A stretch of 35,648 bases of DNA from a bacterium (GTDB lineage Bacteria > Planctomycetota > B15-G4): positions 1-35,648 of the forward strand of contig JAUIEF010000035.1 of NCBI GenBank assembly GCA_030428785.1. Direction: 5' to 3'. The position numbers and the translations under genes are program-made. Positions 26,396-34,667 of this stretch are shown piece by piece (within the stretch, counting starts at the first letter, position 1; each line of letters begins with the position of its first letter). The notes under the pieces are model-generated. The model was not told the origin of the DNA. It saw nothing but the letters and a program-made list of their open reading frames with translations, and made no database searches.

Positions 26396-26532
26396 GCGCG
26401 GCGCCGGCGTCGCGCCGTCCCCGTTCCGGGGCGGGCGGTCGCCGGGTCGCGCCGCGAGCGGTCGACGTCGCGGCTCGAATGACGAAGTCGAGGCGTCTCG
26501 CGGCGCACGTCCGCCCGGGCGTGCCGGCCGGG

Positions 26533-26538
26533 CATGAT
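26533..26538 (+). promoter_or_regulatory. Putative -10 box (CATGAT) of the serine hydrolase gene
   Basis: CATGAT is followed by GGAGGG and the ATG at 26545. The GGAGGG is too close to the ATG (0-1 nt) for normal ribosome binding, so a leaderless start is an alternative. Confidence 0.35.
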
Positions 26539-26544
26539 GGAGGG

Positions 26545-27837
26545 ATGAGCCGCACGTCCGTCCGTCGTCTCCTGTCGTCCGCCGTCGCGCTCCTCGGTCT
26601 CTCGGTCCCGGGCGCCCTTGCGCAACGCGCGACGCCCGACCCGCGGCCGCCGGACGTCGACGTCGCGCTCGAGGTGCTGCGCACGGCGCCGGCCGTGCCC
26701 GACGCGGCGCGCGCGGTGCTCGTCGCGCACGCGCAACGTGTCGTCGACGAGGTCGTCGCGGCGGGCTTCCCCGGCGCGTCGGCCGCGCTCGCGCTGCCCG
26801 ACGGCTCGACGATCGCCGTCGTCGCGGGCGTCACGGAGCCGGGGGGCGGGCGACCGCTCGCGACGCGCGACCGGATGCTCGTGGGCAGCACGGGCAAGAC
26901 CTTCGTGACGGCGGTCGCGCACCGGCTCGTCGCGGAGGGGCGGCTCGACCTCGACGCGTCGCTCGCTGACGTGTTCGACGCGCCGCGCACCGCGCCCGAC
27001 GGCGGTGCCGGCCGGTCGGCTCGCGCGGACGCCGCCCCCGCCTGGCTCGACCGGCTCCCGTGCGGGCGCGGCGTCACCGTGCGGCAGCTGCTCCGCCACG
27101 AGTCCGGCCTGCCGCGCTACGTCTTCCGCGACGCGTTCGCGCGCACGCTCGCCGCCGAGCCCGACCGCGTCTGGCGCCCGGAGGAGCTGCTCGCGTTCGT
27201 CGAGGACGCGCCGCCGCTCTTCGGCCCCGGCGACGGCTGGGCGTACTCGGACACGAACTACGTCGTCGTCGGGCTCGTCCTCGAGCACGTGACGGGCCGC
27301 GCGTTCTACGAGCTCGCGCGCGAGGGGTTCGTCGAGCCGCTCGCGCTCGTCGACACCGTGCCCACGAACGGGCGTCGCGTGCCGGGGCTCGTGCAGGGCA
27401 CGATCCTCGCGGGTCGCGCGCTCGGCGGCGTCGGCCCGCGGCTCCTCGACGAGCACGGCGCGGCCACCTACAACCTCCAGTTCGAGTGGTGCGGCGGCGG
27501 CTGGGCGAGCACGCCGACGGACCTCGCGCGCTGGGCCCGCGCGCTCTACGGCGGCGCGGCGATCGACGCGCCGTACCTCGACACGCTGCTCGACGCCGTC
27601 GACGCGCCGGGGCTCGGACCCGGCACGCGCTACGGCCTCGGCGTCATGCTCCGCGACACCCCGCTCGGCGAGCTGCGGTACCACGACGGCTTCATGCCCG
27701 GTCACCTCACGACGCTGGGGTTCCTGCCGGACCACGACGTCGGCGTCGCGCTCCAGCTGAACGCCGACGACGAACGGGTGCTCGGCCGCCCGCGCCGCGA
27801 GCTGCTCGTCGAGCTCGCGGAGCCGCTCGCGCGCTGA
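26545..27837 (+). CDS. Secreted serine hydrolase of the beta-lactamase / D-aminopeptidase-like family
   Basis: The 430-residue protein has a signal peptide (MSRTSVRRLLSS to ALAQ, residue 27). It has the class C-type serine hydrolase fold: Ser115 and Lys118 in GSTGKTF, the Tyr234-Ser-Asp motif in YSDTNYVVVG, and HDG (YHDGFMPGHLT) at the KTG position. RQLLRHESGLP is the usual block between. YSD with HDG is commoner in esterase or D-peptidase relatives than in true beta-lactamases. The substrate may therefore be a peptide or ester and not a drug. A GTG at 26521 in frame is a possible earlier start. It lacks the C-terminal module of the three preceding genes. Confidence 0.9.
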   Translation: MSRTSVRRLLSSAVALLGLSVPGALAQRATPDPRPPDVDVALEVLRTAPAVPDAARAVLVAHAQRVVDEVVAAGFPGASAALALPDGSTIAVVAGVTEPGGGRPLATRDRMLVGSTGKTFVTAVAHRLVAEGRLDLDASLADVFDAPRTAPDGGAGRSARADAAPAWLDRLPCGRGVTVRQLLRHESGLPRYVFRDAFARTLAAEPDRVWRPEELLAFVEDAPPLFGPGDGWAYSDTNYVVVGLVLEHVTGRAFYELAREGFVEPLALVDTVPTNGRRVPGLVQGTILAGRALGGVGPRLLDEHGAATYNLQFEWCGGGWASTPTDLARWARALYGGAAIDAPYLDTLLDAVDAPGLGPGTRYGLGVMLRDTPLGELRYHDGFMPGHLTTLGFLPDHDVGVALQLNADDERVLGRPRRELLVELAEPLAR

Positions 27838-27859
27838 GCGGGCCGGATCGCGAGCCCGC
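27838..27859. terminator. Hairpin in the convergent gap, possible bidirectional terminator
   Basis: GCGGGC and GCCCGC form a 6-bp stem with a 10-nt loop starting right after the serine hydrolase stop codon, between convergent genes. It has no U-tract. Confidence 0.3.
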
Positions 27860-27920
27860 GAGTGACGCGCGACCCGACGTCCGACTCACGCGCGGATCGA
27901 CGCGCGCGCCGGCGTCAGGT

Positions 27921-28412
27921 TCACGCCCTGAGCGGTGCGCCCTCGACGGGAGCCGTCGTCGCGCCCGGCCTCCCCAGCAGCTCCTCGAGCCGGTCGCGCC
28001 GGTAGTCGAAGATCCTCGCGAGGTCGCGCTTCACGAGGAGCGTGTCCGCGAGCCAGCCGCCGAGCGGCGCGTACTCGACGTGGTCGCGCACGAGCGTGTC
28101 GTCGCCGCGCGCCTCGAAGGTGTGCGTGTGCACCCAGCGCCGGTACGGCCCGCGCACCTGCTCGTCGACGAAGCGGTACGGCGGCTCCCACGCGCTGATG
28201 AGCGTCTTCCAGCGGATGGGCACGCCGTGGACGCGCAGCCGGTAGCGGATGTCCGCGCCCTCGCGGAGCGGGACCTCGGGGAGGTGCGTGATCGCGAAGC
28301 GCAGCCACGGCGGCGTGATGGCCTCGAGGTTGCGCGGGTCGCCGAAGAAGGTGAAGACCTCCTCGGGCGTGCCGGGCAGGAGCTGCTCGCGTCGCAGGTG
28401 GAAGGTGCGCAT
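27921..28412 (-). CDS. SRPBCC-family ligand-binding domain protein
   Basis: The 163-residue single-domain protein is of the START/Bet v1-like SRPBCC type. It shows the opening PGTPEEVFTFFGDPRNLEAITP, then a strand with IRYRLRVHGVPIRWKTLI, then FVDEQVRGPYRRWVHTHTF and DTLVRDHVEYAPLGGW. This pattern matches the SRPBCC proteins related to cell-division-inhibitor or CDP-paratose-2-epimerase annotations. It binds a hydrophobic ligand and its role is unknown. It is the third gene after egtD and egtB on the same strand with an 83-nt gap, so it may be co-transcribed with them. No clear ribosome binding site precedes the ATG. Confidence 0.8.
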   Translation of the reverse strand: MRTFHLRREQLLPGTPEEVFTFFGDPRNLEAITPPWLRFAITHLPEVPLREGADIRYRLRVHGVPIRWKTLISAWEPPYRFVDEQVRGPYRRWVHTHTFEARGDDTLVRDHVEYAPLGGWLADTLLVKRDLARIFDYRRDRLEELLGRPGATTAPVEGAPLRA

Positions 28413-28436
28413 GGGAGGGGTCGACGGGGAAGGACC

Positions 28437-28472
28437 CTCCGCTTCGGCGGGGCTGCGCGCCCGGATGCAGCC
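28437..28472. repeat. Two adjacent short hairpins between egtB and the SRPBCC gene
   Basis: CTCCGC-TTCG-GCGGGG (28437-28452, one G-U) overlaps by two bases GGCTGC-N10-GCAGCC (28451-28472). They could act as an attenuator or a processing site. Confidence 0.35.
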
Positions 28473-28495
28473 GGCGAGCGCCGCAGCCTTTCGGC

Positions 28496-29929
28496 CTACC
28501 AGGCGCGCCGGAACTTGGAGAAGACGTACGGGTACCGCGTCTGGAACCAGTTGCGGAAGCTGCGCCGCAGCAGCGGCGCGCCCGTCGCCCACGAGCCGCC
28601 GAACACGACCGTGTGCTCGTCGTCGAAGAAGTCCGCCGAGTAGCCCGGGTAGCCGTCGATCCAGGCCTCGAAGCCGGGCAGCGGGCGGAAGGGCGTCGAC
28701 GTGTGCTCCCAGCCGTTGCCGACGAGCTCGGCGATGCCCCAGGCGCTCGCGCCCGCGGGCCGGCTGCCGACGGGCACCGGGCCCCAGCGCCGGAAGTCGA
28801 AGGCGCCGCGCTCGCCGGTCGGCGGCGCGTCGCCCCACGGGTAGGGGCGGGGCGGTCGCGCGTCCGGGTCGGCGGCGTCGTCGGGGGTGTCGTAGGCGGC
28901 GCGGTTGAGCTCGGCCTCCGTCGGCAGCCGCGCGCCGGACCACGCGCAGAAGGCCGCGGCCTCCGCCTGGCTCACCTGCACCGGGTGGCGCGCGACGGAC
29001 GCGAGCGGCCGCGTCGTGAACGGCCCGCGCACGCGCCAGCCGTCGCCGTCGCGGGACCAGCCGTGCGGGTGCCGCAGGTCGTGCTCGACGCGCCACGCCC
29101 ACGCGGCGTCCGACCAGTGCGCGCGGTTCTCGTAGCCGCCGGCCTCGACGAACGCGCGGAAGTCGTCGTTCGTGACGGGCAGCGCGTCGATCGCGAAGGC
29201 CGGCACGTCGACGACCTGCCGGGGGAACTCGTTGTCCCAGCCGAAGGGCACGTCCTCGAAGCGCGCGCCGAGCACGGTGCGGCCGGCGGGGATGTCGATG
29301 CGCGCCTGCGGCACCGTCGGGTCGCGAACGTCGGCGCCCGCGAGCGCCGCGGCGGGCGCGTCCTTCAGCGCCTCGTCGAGCTCAGCGACCATGTAGAGGA
29401 GCGTCTCGTGGTGCATGACCTCGTGCTCGAGCACGACGTGGTAGATGCGACGGCCCGCGGCGACACGCGACGTCTCCGCGAGCGCGTCCACCCGCGGCAC
29501 GGCGGCGAGCAGGCGCGCGCGCACCTCGTCGCGGTAGGCGAGGATCTCGTCCATCGCCGGCCACTCGGGCTCCTCGGGCACGTCGCCCTCGTCGAGCGGG
29601 TCGATGCCGAACTCGAAGAGCTCGTCGAACTCGGGGCGGAAGCCGGGCTCGCCGAGCACGCCGCGGTTCACCTGGTTCCACGCGAAGGCCGGCAGGTGCC
29701 CGAGGTAGAAGACGAACGGCTGACGCAGCGCGATGGGGCGCTCGGTCCACGCGCGCTCGTCGAGCAGCTCGAAGAGCGCGTCGCTGCGGCGCCACGCGGC
29801 GCGGAGCTGCTCGAGGACGTCGAGTGCGTCGAGTGCGTCGGCCGCCGCGCCGGTGCGGGTCGCCGGGGACGCGGCGCGCGCGGCGCCGGTCGCGTCGGGC
29901 TCGCCCGCGGGGAGCGTCGCGTCAGGCAT
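28496..29929 (-). CDS. egtB: EgtB-like sulfoxide synthase (ergothioneine biosynthesis)
   Basis: The 477-residue protein has the two EgtB domains. The first is a DinB-like bundle with His78 (FYLGHLP) and His169-x3-His173 (LEHEVMHHETL), the three-histidine iron site. The second is a formylglycine-generating-enzyme-like domain from about residue 210 (RLPTEAELNRAAY, GIAELVGNGWEHTSTPF, and the end FRNWFQTRYPYVFSKFRR). EgtB joins trimethylhistidine to a thiol donor (gamma-Glu-Cys or Cys) with oxygen. The donor cannot be read from the sequence. A related selenium enzyme (SenA) has the same architecture and is a less likely alternative. Its ATG lies within the end of egtD (8-nt overlap). Confidence 0.88.
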   Translation of the reverse strand: MPDATLPAGEPDATGAARAASPATRTGAAADALDALDVLEQLRAAWRRSDALFELLDERAWTERPIALRQPFVFYLGHLPAFAWNQVNRGVLGEPGFRPEFDELFEFGIDPLDEGDVPEEPEWPAMDEILAYRDEVRARLLAAVPRVDALAETSRVAAGRRIYHVVLEHEVMHHETLLYMVAELDEALKDAPAAALAGADVRDPTVPQARIDIPAGRTVLGARFEDVPFGWDNEFPRQVVDVPAFAIDALPVTNDDFRAFVEAGGYENRAHWSDAAWAWRVEHDLRHPHGWSRDGDGWRVRGPFTTRPLASVARHPVQVSQAEAAAFCAWSGARLPTEAELNRAAYDTPDDAADPDARPPRPYPWGDAPPTGERGAFDFRRWGPVPVGSRPAGASAWGIAELVGNGWEHTSTPFRPLPGFEAWIDGYPGYSADFFDDEHTVVFGGSWATGAPLLRRSFRNWFQTRYPYVFSKFRRAW

Positions 29930-30878
29930 CGGCCTTCACCAGCAGCACGTCGGCGAACAGGCGGTCCGGGTCGGTGAAGACCTCGCGCACGACGAGCCCC
30001 GTGCCCTCGGCCGCCGCGGCCAGGCTCTCGGGGCTGTACTTGCACGAGAGCTCCGTGCGGATCTCCTGGCCCTCCCCGAACGTCACGTCGAGGTCGAGCG
30101 CGCCGACGTGCACGCGCACGTCGCGGTTCGCCTGGAGCCGGATGTCGATCCAGGCGTGCTCCTCGTCGTAGCGCGCGCGGTGCTCGAACGCGTCGACGGG
30201 GAAGTCCGCGTCGAACTTCCGGTTCACGACGTTCAGGATGTTCTTGTTGAACGCGGCCGTGACGCCCGCGGCGTCGTCGTAGGCGGCCTCGAGGCGCGCC
30301 TTGTCCTTGATGAGGTCGATGCCCACGAGCATGCCGTCGCCCATGACGAGCTGCCGCGCGACGCGCCCGAGGAACGCCGGCACCTCCTTCGGGTGCAGGT
30401 TGCCGAGCGTGCCCGCGAGGAAGGTCACGAGGCGGCGGCCGCCGGGGCCCAGCACCGTGAGGTCGTGGAGGAAGTCCGCGACGAGCCCGCGGATGTGCAG
30501 GCGCGGGTAGTCGGCGCGCAGCCGGGCGACGGAGCCCGCGAGGAAGTCGCCGCTGATGTCGAGCAGGGTGCAGCGCTCGAGCGTCTCGAGCGCGTCGAGG
30601 AGCAGGTGCGTCTTGCGCCCGCTCCCCGCGCCGAGCTCCACGTACTCGAGCGGCCGCGTGAGCTCCGCGATGTCGCGACAGTGCCGCTCGAGGATCTCGA
30701 TCTCGGTGCGCGTCTGGTAGTACTCGGGCTCGTGCGTGATGCGCTCGTAGAGCTCGCTGCCGTGCTCGTCGTAGAGGTAGCGGGTCGGGATCTCGGGCAG
30801 CGGCCTGGCCAGCGCGGCGCGGAGCTCTTCCACCTCCCGGTCGGGAGCGGTGAGCGTCGGGAGCGGGTCGGGGGTCAC
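29922..30878 (-). CDS. egtD: L-histidine N-alpha-methyltransferase
   Basis: The 318-residue protein is EgtD, which trimethylates histidine with S-adenosylmethionine as the first step to ergothioneine. The diagnostic N-terminal block RYLYDEHGSELYERITHEPE followed by YYQTRTE lies at 33-59. SAM motif I is VELGAGSGRKT (80-90), followed by LLDISGDFL, LVTFLAGTLGNLHPKE and LVGIDLIKD. The C-terminal sheet ends LSCKYSPESLAAAAEGTGL. The length is typical. The GTG start at 30878 is preceded by GGAGG at 7 nt. It is the first gene of the egtD-egtB-SRPBCC unit. No egtA, egtC or egtE is in the window. Confidence 0.93.
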   Translation of the reverse strand: MTPDPLPTLTAPDREVEELRAALARPLPEIPTRYLYDEHGSELYERITHEPEYYQTRTEIEILERHCRDIAELTRPLEYVELGAGSGRKTHLLLDALETLERCTLLDISGDFLAGSVARLRADYPRLHIRGLVADFLHDLTVLGPGGRRLVTFLAGTLGNLHPKEVPAFLGRVARQLVMGDGMLVGIDLIKDKARLEAAYDDAAGVTAAFNKNILNVVNRKFDADFPVDAFEHRARYDEEHAWIDIRLQANRDVRVHVGALDLDVTFGEGQEIRTELSCKYSPESLAAAAEGTGLVVREVFTDPDRLFADVLLVKADA

Positions 30879-30959
30879 GGGGGGCCTCCGGACGGTGTCG
30901 GGGTCACGGATGGTTCGGGGCGCGGGCGTCGTCGGATGCCGCGGGCTCGCGCGCGGCGG

Positions 30960-31013
30960 CGCGGCGCCTGCCGGGGTCGCGGGTCGCACGCGAGGCGCGG
31001 CGCAGGCGCCGCG
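30960..31013 (-). repeat. Perfect 12-bp inverted repeat in the egtD leader
   Basis: CGCGGCGCCTGC (30960-30971) and GCAGGCGCCGCG (31002-31013) face each other across 30 nt, about 80-135 nt upstream of egtD. It would form a strong stem in a long egtD leader. Confidence 0.4.
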
Positions 31014-31387
31014 GGCGGGCGCCGAGCGGGACGGCGCGGTGTCGATCGCGGCGGATGCGTGGAGCCGGGTCGACGAGCCCGGACGGCGGGACGGCCGACG
31101 ATCAGCCGTCCCGTCGGCGTCTCCCGCGGCGGGCGCGGGCGAGCCGACGACACCAGCATAGGAAATCGGACGTGTGCGATGCATGAAGGCCGGGTGGCGC
31201 CGGCCTCGCGCGCGACGGCGGGATCGTCGTCGGTCCGCGAGGCGCGCGTCCGGCGCCGTCTTCGTCTCCAGTGAGGCCGCGACGGCTTCCGAGAGGGTGT
31301 GTTCCCGCCCGCTCCGGGCGCGCTCCCGCGCGGCCCGCGTCGCCCCGCGCGGACGCGCGGACGCGCGGATCGCCGACACCCCGCTGC

Positions 31388-31393
31388 TAGAAT
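31388..31393 (+). promoter_or_regulatory. Extended -10 box (TGC-TAGAAT) of the AlgX-like gene
   Basis: TGCTAGAAT is a good extended -10. The start codon follows 8 nt later with no Shine-Dalgarno sequence, so the transcript is probably leaderless or nearly so. Confidence 0.5.
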
Positions 31394-31401
31394 CCGCCGC
31401 C

Positions 31402-32928
31402 ATGAATCGGCTCTCCGCCTGTCTCGTGATCGGCAGCCTGCTGCTCGTGGTGTTCGGCGCGCCGGCGTACGAGATCACGGGCGGCAACTGGCCGACGGCG
31501 GGCATGACCGGCGACGTGACGCTCGAGTCGGTGCTCACCGGCGGCGCGGCGCAGGAGGTCGAGGACACGCTCGAGGACCGTGCGCTGCTCTCCGAGCGCG
31601 TGCGCCCCCGCTACAACGAGCTCATGTTCCTGGCGCTCGGCGTGACGACGCCGCGCGTGCTCGTCGGCCGCGACGACTGGCTCTTCCTCGCGACGCGCAT
31701 CGTGGGCGGCCGCCCCGACGCCGCGATGGCCCGGCTCCCCACGACCTGCGCCGAGATCAAGGCGCTCGTCGACTGGTTCGGCGCGCACGGCACGCACGTC
31801 GTCTTCGAGTTCATCCCGCGCAAGCAGTCGCTCTACCCGGACCAGCTCCCGGACCTCAACCCGCCGTTCGAGCCGGTGTACCCGGAGCTGCTCGCCGCGA
31901 TGCAGGCGGCCGGCCTGCACGTCGTCGACCTCTCGGACGAGCTGGGGCCCGCGGACGGCGTCTTCTTCCTCACGAACGACGACCACTGGAACCACGCGGG
32001 CAGCTACCGCGCCGCGCAGGCCGTCGCCGAGGAGATCCTCGCGATCTACCCGGACGGCGACCTCCCCGGGACGCCCGTCGAGGCCGAGATCCGCACGACG
32101 GAGAGCTACCGCTTCGCCGGCAACCTCGTCGACATGCTCGGCTTCCAGCGGGACGGCTTCATGTACGAGCGGTTCAGCGTCGACCGCGCGCGCATCCGCT
32201 CGTTCGTGCCGGGAATGCCGCGCCCGCTGCTCGGCAGCGACGAGCCGCAGCCCATCGTCCTGCTCGGGACGAGCTTCTCGGCGGGCTTCCACACGGCGTC
32301 GCTGCTGCTCGGCCTGCTGGGCCGCGAGGTCGAGAACCGCGCGGAGGCCGGGCTGGCCGGCGGCTACCGCATGGTCGACCTGTGCCGCGAGATCCTCACC
32401 GGGAAGCGCGACTTCCCGGAGCTGCTCGTCTGGGAGTTCCCCGAGGACTTCCTCGTGCAGTCGGTGCCGTACTTCGCGCAGCCCGTGACGAGCATCGTCG
32501 ACGTGGAGCGCGGCTTCCCGTACCGGGAGGAGCCGCTCGCGGCGACGCGCGCGCTGTCCGGCGTGCGCATCGTCAAGGAGGACGCCGACGGCTTCGAGGG
32601 CCGCGCGCTGGACCGCGACCCGCGCATCACCTACACGCTCGACCGGCCGATCCCCGGCGACGGGTCCCGCGTGCTCGCGTTCCCGGTGCTCGTCTCCGGC
32701 AACTGCAACGTCGTGAGCGCGTGGGACACGGGACCGCAGCCCGGCTCCGGCGGCACGCACGAGCGCTACCTGCGCAACAGCGAGTTCCCGCACTGGATCC
32801 TCGTGCGCCTGCGCACGCGTGACGGCAAGCCGATCCGCAAGGTGCACGTCTCGCCGCGCGGCGCGCCGCGCTTCCACGTCGGGACGCCGCAGCTCTGGAC
32901 GCCTGCGGAGGCCGCGCCCGCGCGATGA
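31402..32928 (+). CDS. AlgX/AlgJ-like SGNH-fold polysaccharide O-acetylation protein
   Basis: The 508-residue protein has an N-terminal signal anchor (residues 3-21). An AlgJ/AlgX-type SGNH domain follows: VGRDDWLFL at 88-96, VFEFIPRKQSLYPDQLP, the catalytic Asp193-x-His195 pair in TNDDHWNHAGS, and the nucleophile Ser291 in LLGTSFSAGFH. In alginate-type systems such proteins accept an acetyl group passed by AlgI and put it on the extracytoplasmic polysaccharide. The C-terminal ~110 residues are beta-rich and may bind the glycan. Its stop overlaps the algI-like start (ATGA). The window has no polymerase or other alginate gene, so the polymer is unknown. Confidence 0.85.
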   Translation: MNRLSACLVIGSLLLVVFGAPAYEITGGNWPTAGMTGDVTLESVLTGGAAQEVEDTLEDRALLSERVRPRYNELMFLALGVTTPRVLVGRDDWLFLATRIVGGRPDAAMARLPTTCAEIKALVDWFGAHGTHVVFEFIPRKQSLYPDQLPDLNPPFEPVYPELLAAMQAAGLHVVDLSDELGPADGVFFLTNDDHWNHAGSYRAAQAVAEEILAIYPDGDLPGTPVEAEIRTTESYRFAGNLVDMLGFQRDGFMYERFSVDRARIRSFVPGMPRPLLGSDEPQPIVLLGTSFSAGFHTASLLLGLLGREVENRAEAGLAGGYRMVDLCREILTGKRDFPELLVWEFPEDFLVQSVPYFAQPVTSIVDVERGFPYREEPLAATRALSGVRIVKEDADGFEGRALDRDPRITYTLDRPIPGDGSRVLAFPVLVSGNCNVVSAWDTGPQPGSGGTHERYLRNSEFPHWILVRLRTRDGKPIRKVHVSPRGAPRFHVGTPQLWTPAEAAPAR

Positions 32929-34379
32929 TCTTCACCAGCCAGATCTTCCTCTTCTGGTTCCTGCCGGCGGTCCTGCTGCTGTACTACGTGCTGCCGTTCA
33001 AGTGGCGCAGCGGGCTGCTCGTGCTCGCCAGCTACCTGTTCTACGGCTGGTGGCGGCCCGACTTCGTGCTGCTCATGCTCTTCAGCACGCTCGTCGACTT
33101 CTGGTGCGGGCGCGGCATCGGGCGCATGCACGCGCTCGTGGACGGCGCGCCGGACGAGGCGGCCGCGGCGCCGCACGCGAGGAAGCGCAAACGCTTCCTC
33201 GTCACGTCGATGGTCGTGAACCTCGGCCTGCTCGGGTACTTCAAGTACTGGAACTTCGGCATCGACAGCCTCAACGTGCTGCTCGAGAGCTGGGGCGTGG
33301 CGCCCATCGAGTGGGCCGCGATCGTCCTGCCGGTCGGCATCTCCTTCTACACCTTCCAGTCGATGTCGTACTCCATCGACGTCTACCGGAAGGACGCGCC
33401 GCCGGTCGACCGCTTCATCGACTTCGCCTGCTACATCTCGCTCTTCCCGCAGCTCGTCGCCGGGCCGATCGTCCGCTACCGGACGCTCGCCGACCAGCTC
33501 GCGCAGCGCGACCACACGCTCGAGAAGTTCGCGCGCGGCGCGTTCCTGTTCCAGATCGGCTTCATCAAGAAGCTGCTCGTCGCGGACACGGTGGCCGTCA
33601 TCGCCGCGCAGGCCTTCGACCTCGAGGACCCCACCGCGCTCGAGGCGTGGCTCGGCGCCGTCGCGTACACCTTCCAGATCTACTTCGACTTCAGCGGCTA
33701 CTCGGACATGGCCATCGGCCTCGGCGCCATGTTCGGGTTCACGTTCCCGATCAACTTCGACTCGCCGTACAAGAGCCGGAGCATCACCGAGTTCTGGCGC
33801 CGCTGGCACGTCTCGCTGTCGACCTGGCTGCGCGACTACCTCTACATCCCGCTCGGCGGCAACCAGAAGGGGCCGCGACGCACGTACGTGAACCTCGCGC
33901 TCACCATGCTGCTCGGCGGCCTGTGGCACGGCGCGGCGTGGACGTTCATCGTGTGGGGCGCGTACCAGGGCGCCTGGCTCGCGTTCGAGCGCTGGCTCGG
34001 AAAGAAGCCGCTCTACGCGGCGCTGCCCGTCGTCGGCCAGGTCGCGTGCACCTTCGTGCTCGCGATCGTCGGCTGGGTCTTCTTCCGCGCCGAGTCCATG
34101 GACCAGGCCTGGCTCTTCCTCGGCTCGATGTTCGGCGGCAGCTCCGACGCCGCCCTCGCCGCCGCGGGCGCCGCCGGCTCGCGCATCGCCATCGACCCGC
34201 TCCAGTCGCTCATGCTCTGGCTCGCGCCGGTCATCTGCTTCCTGCTGCCCAACTCGCAGGCGCTCGCCGACAAGCCGGGCGTCGGCCTGCCGCGCCTCGC
34301 GACGGCGGTGGTGTTCCCGCTCGCGGTCGCGCACCTCTTCTTCGTGTCGTACTCGCCGTTCCTCTATTTCCAGTTCTGA
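32925..34379 (+). CDS. MBOAT-family O-acyltransferase, AlgI-like
   Basis: The 484-residue polytopic protein is AlgI-like throughout: MIFTSQIFLFWFLPAVLLLY at the start, LGYFKYWNF, ISFYTFQSMSYSIDVYR, FPQLVAGPIVRY, FDFSGYSDMAIGLG, and WRRWHVSLSTWLRDYLYIPL with His295. The invariant MBOAT catalytic histidine is His335 in LLGGLWHGAAW. It moves acetyl groups across the membrane for transfer by the SGNH partner encoded just upstream, with a 4-nt gene overlap. The size and helix pattern are normal. A palindromic element begins 3 nt after its stop codon. Confidence 0.93.
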   Translation: MIFTSQIFLFWFLPAVLLLYYVLPFKWRSGLLVLASYLFYGWWRPDFVLLMLFSTLVDFWCGRGIGRMHALVDGAPDEAAAAPHARKRKRFLVTSMVVNLGLLGYFKYWNFGIDSLNVLLESWGVAPIEWAAIVLPVGISFYTFQSMSYSIDVYRKDAPPVDRFIDFACYISLFPQLVAGPIVRYRTLADQLAQRDHTLEKFARGAFLFQIGFIKKLLVADTVAVIAAQAFDLEDPTALEAWLGAVAYTFQIYFDFSGYSDMAIGLGAMFGFTFPINFDSPYKSRSITEFWRRWHVSLSTWLRDYLYIPLGGNQKGPRRTYVNLALTMLLGGLWHGAAWTFIVWGAYQGAWLAFERWLGKKPLYAALPVVGQVACTFVLAIVGWVFFRAESMDQAWLFLGSMFGGSSDAALAAAGAAGSRIAIDPLQSLMLWLAPVICFLLPNSQALADKPGVGLPRLATAVVFPLAVAHLFFVSYSPFLYFQF

Positions 34380-34381
34380 GG

Positions 34382-34544
34382 GGCGGACCGGGAGGGCGGT
34401 CATGCGGCGCCCAGAGCGGCTGGGCGACGCCAGCTCTGCGTTGTCGGGTCCTCGGCGATGCTTCGGCATCGCCTGCGGCCCTCCGCCTTGATCTGACTCC
34501 GCCCAGCCGCTCTGGGCACCACAGCACCGCCCTCCCGGCCCGCC
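34382..34544. repeat. 163-bp palindromic element with 44-bp inverted ends and UUCG hairpin
   Basis: The ends 34382-34425 and 34501-34544 are 44-bp inverted copies with 39 matches. Each end also carries its own small hairpin, GCCCAG-N5-CTGGGC. Between them lies a perfect 8-bp hairpin GGCGATGC-TTCG-GCATCGCC (34454-34473). The whole can fold as a three-armed structure. It is not coding. The remaining 123 bp to the next gene (34545-34667) show nothing I can name. It may be a small non-autonomous mobile element, or a complex terminator after the algI-like gene. Confidence 0.85.
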
Positions 34545-34667
34545 TGACGGGGGATGACGGGGAAGAGTGGGGCGTCGACGGGGGCATCGGAGTCCGGGTC
34601 GCGAGGTGCACACGACGGAGGTCGTGCTCGTGTTCGAGTAGGCCGGCGCGTCCCGACCCTGCCCGCC

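Larger units (their letters stand above)
30879..31401. other. 523-bp divergent intergenic region between egtD and the AlgX-like gene
   Basis: I see no convincing gene. It holds an inverted repeat (30960-31013) and an AT-richer patch at 31158-31166. On the minus strand that patch offers TATGCT (31155-31160) as a weak -10 for egtD. The -10 of the AlgX-like gene is at the right end. Confidence 0.45.

Noticed and set aside
26545..27837. Antibiotic-resistance beta-lactamase
   Set aside because: The SxxK motif is present, but YSD and HDG in place of YxN and KTG point to the broader serine hydrolase/D-aminopeptidase group.
30875..31159. A 94-residue minus-strand frame upstream of egtD
   Set aside because: It is Arg/Pro-rich low complexity with no recognisable motif, and a ribosome binding site with GTG at 30878 already fits the known EgtD N-terminus.
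34382..34544. CRISPR or tRNA-like element
   Set aside because: There are only two inverted arms and no spacer-repeat periodicity. The folds do not match a tRNA cloverleaf with anticodon and T-loop sequences.
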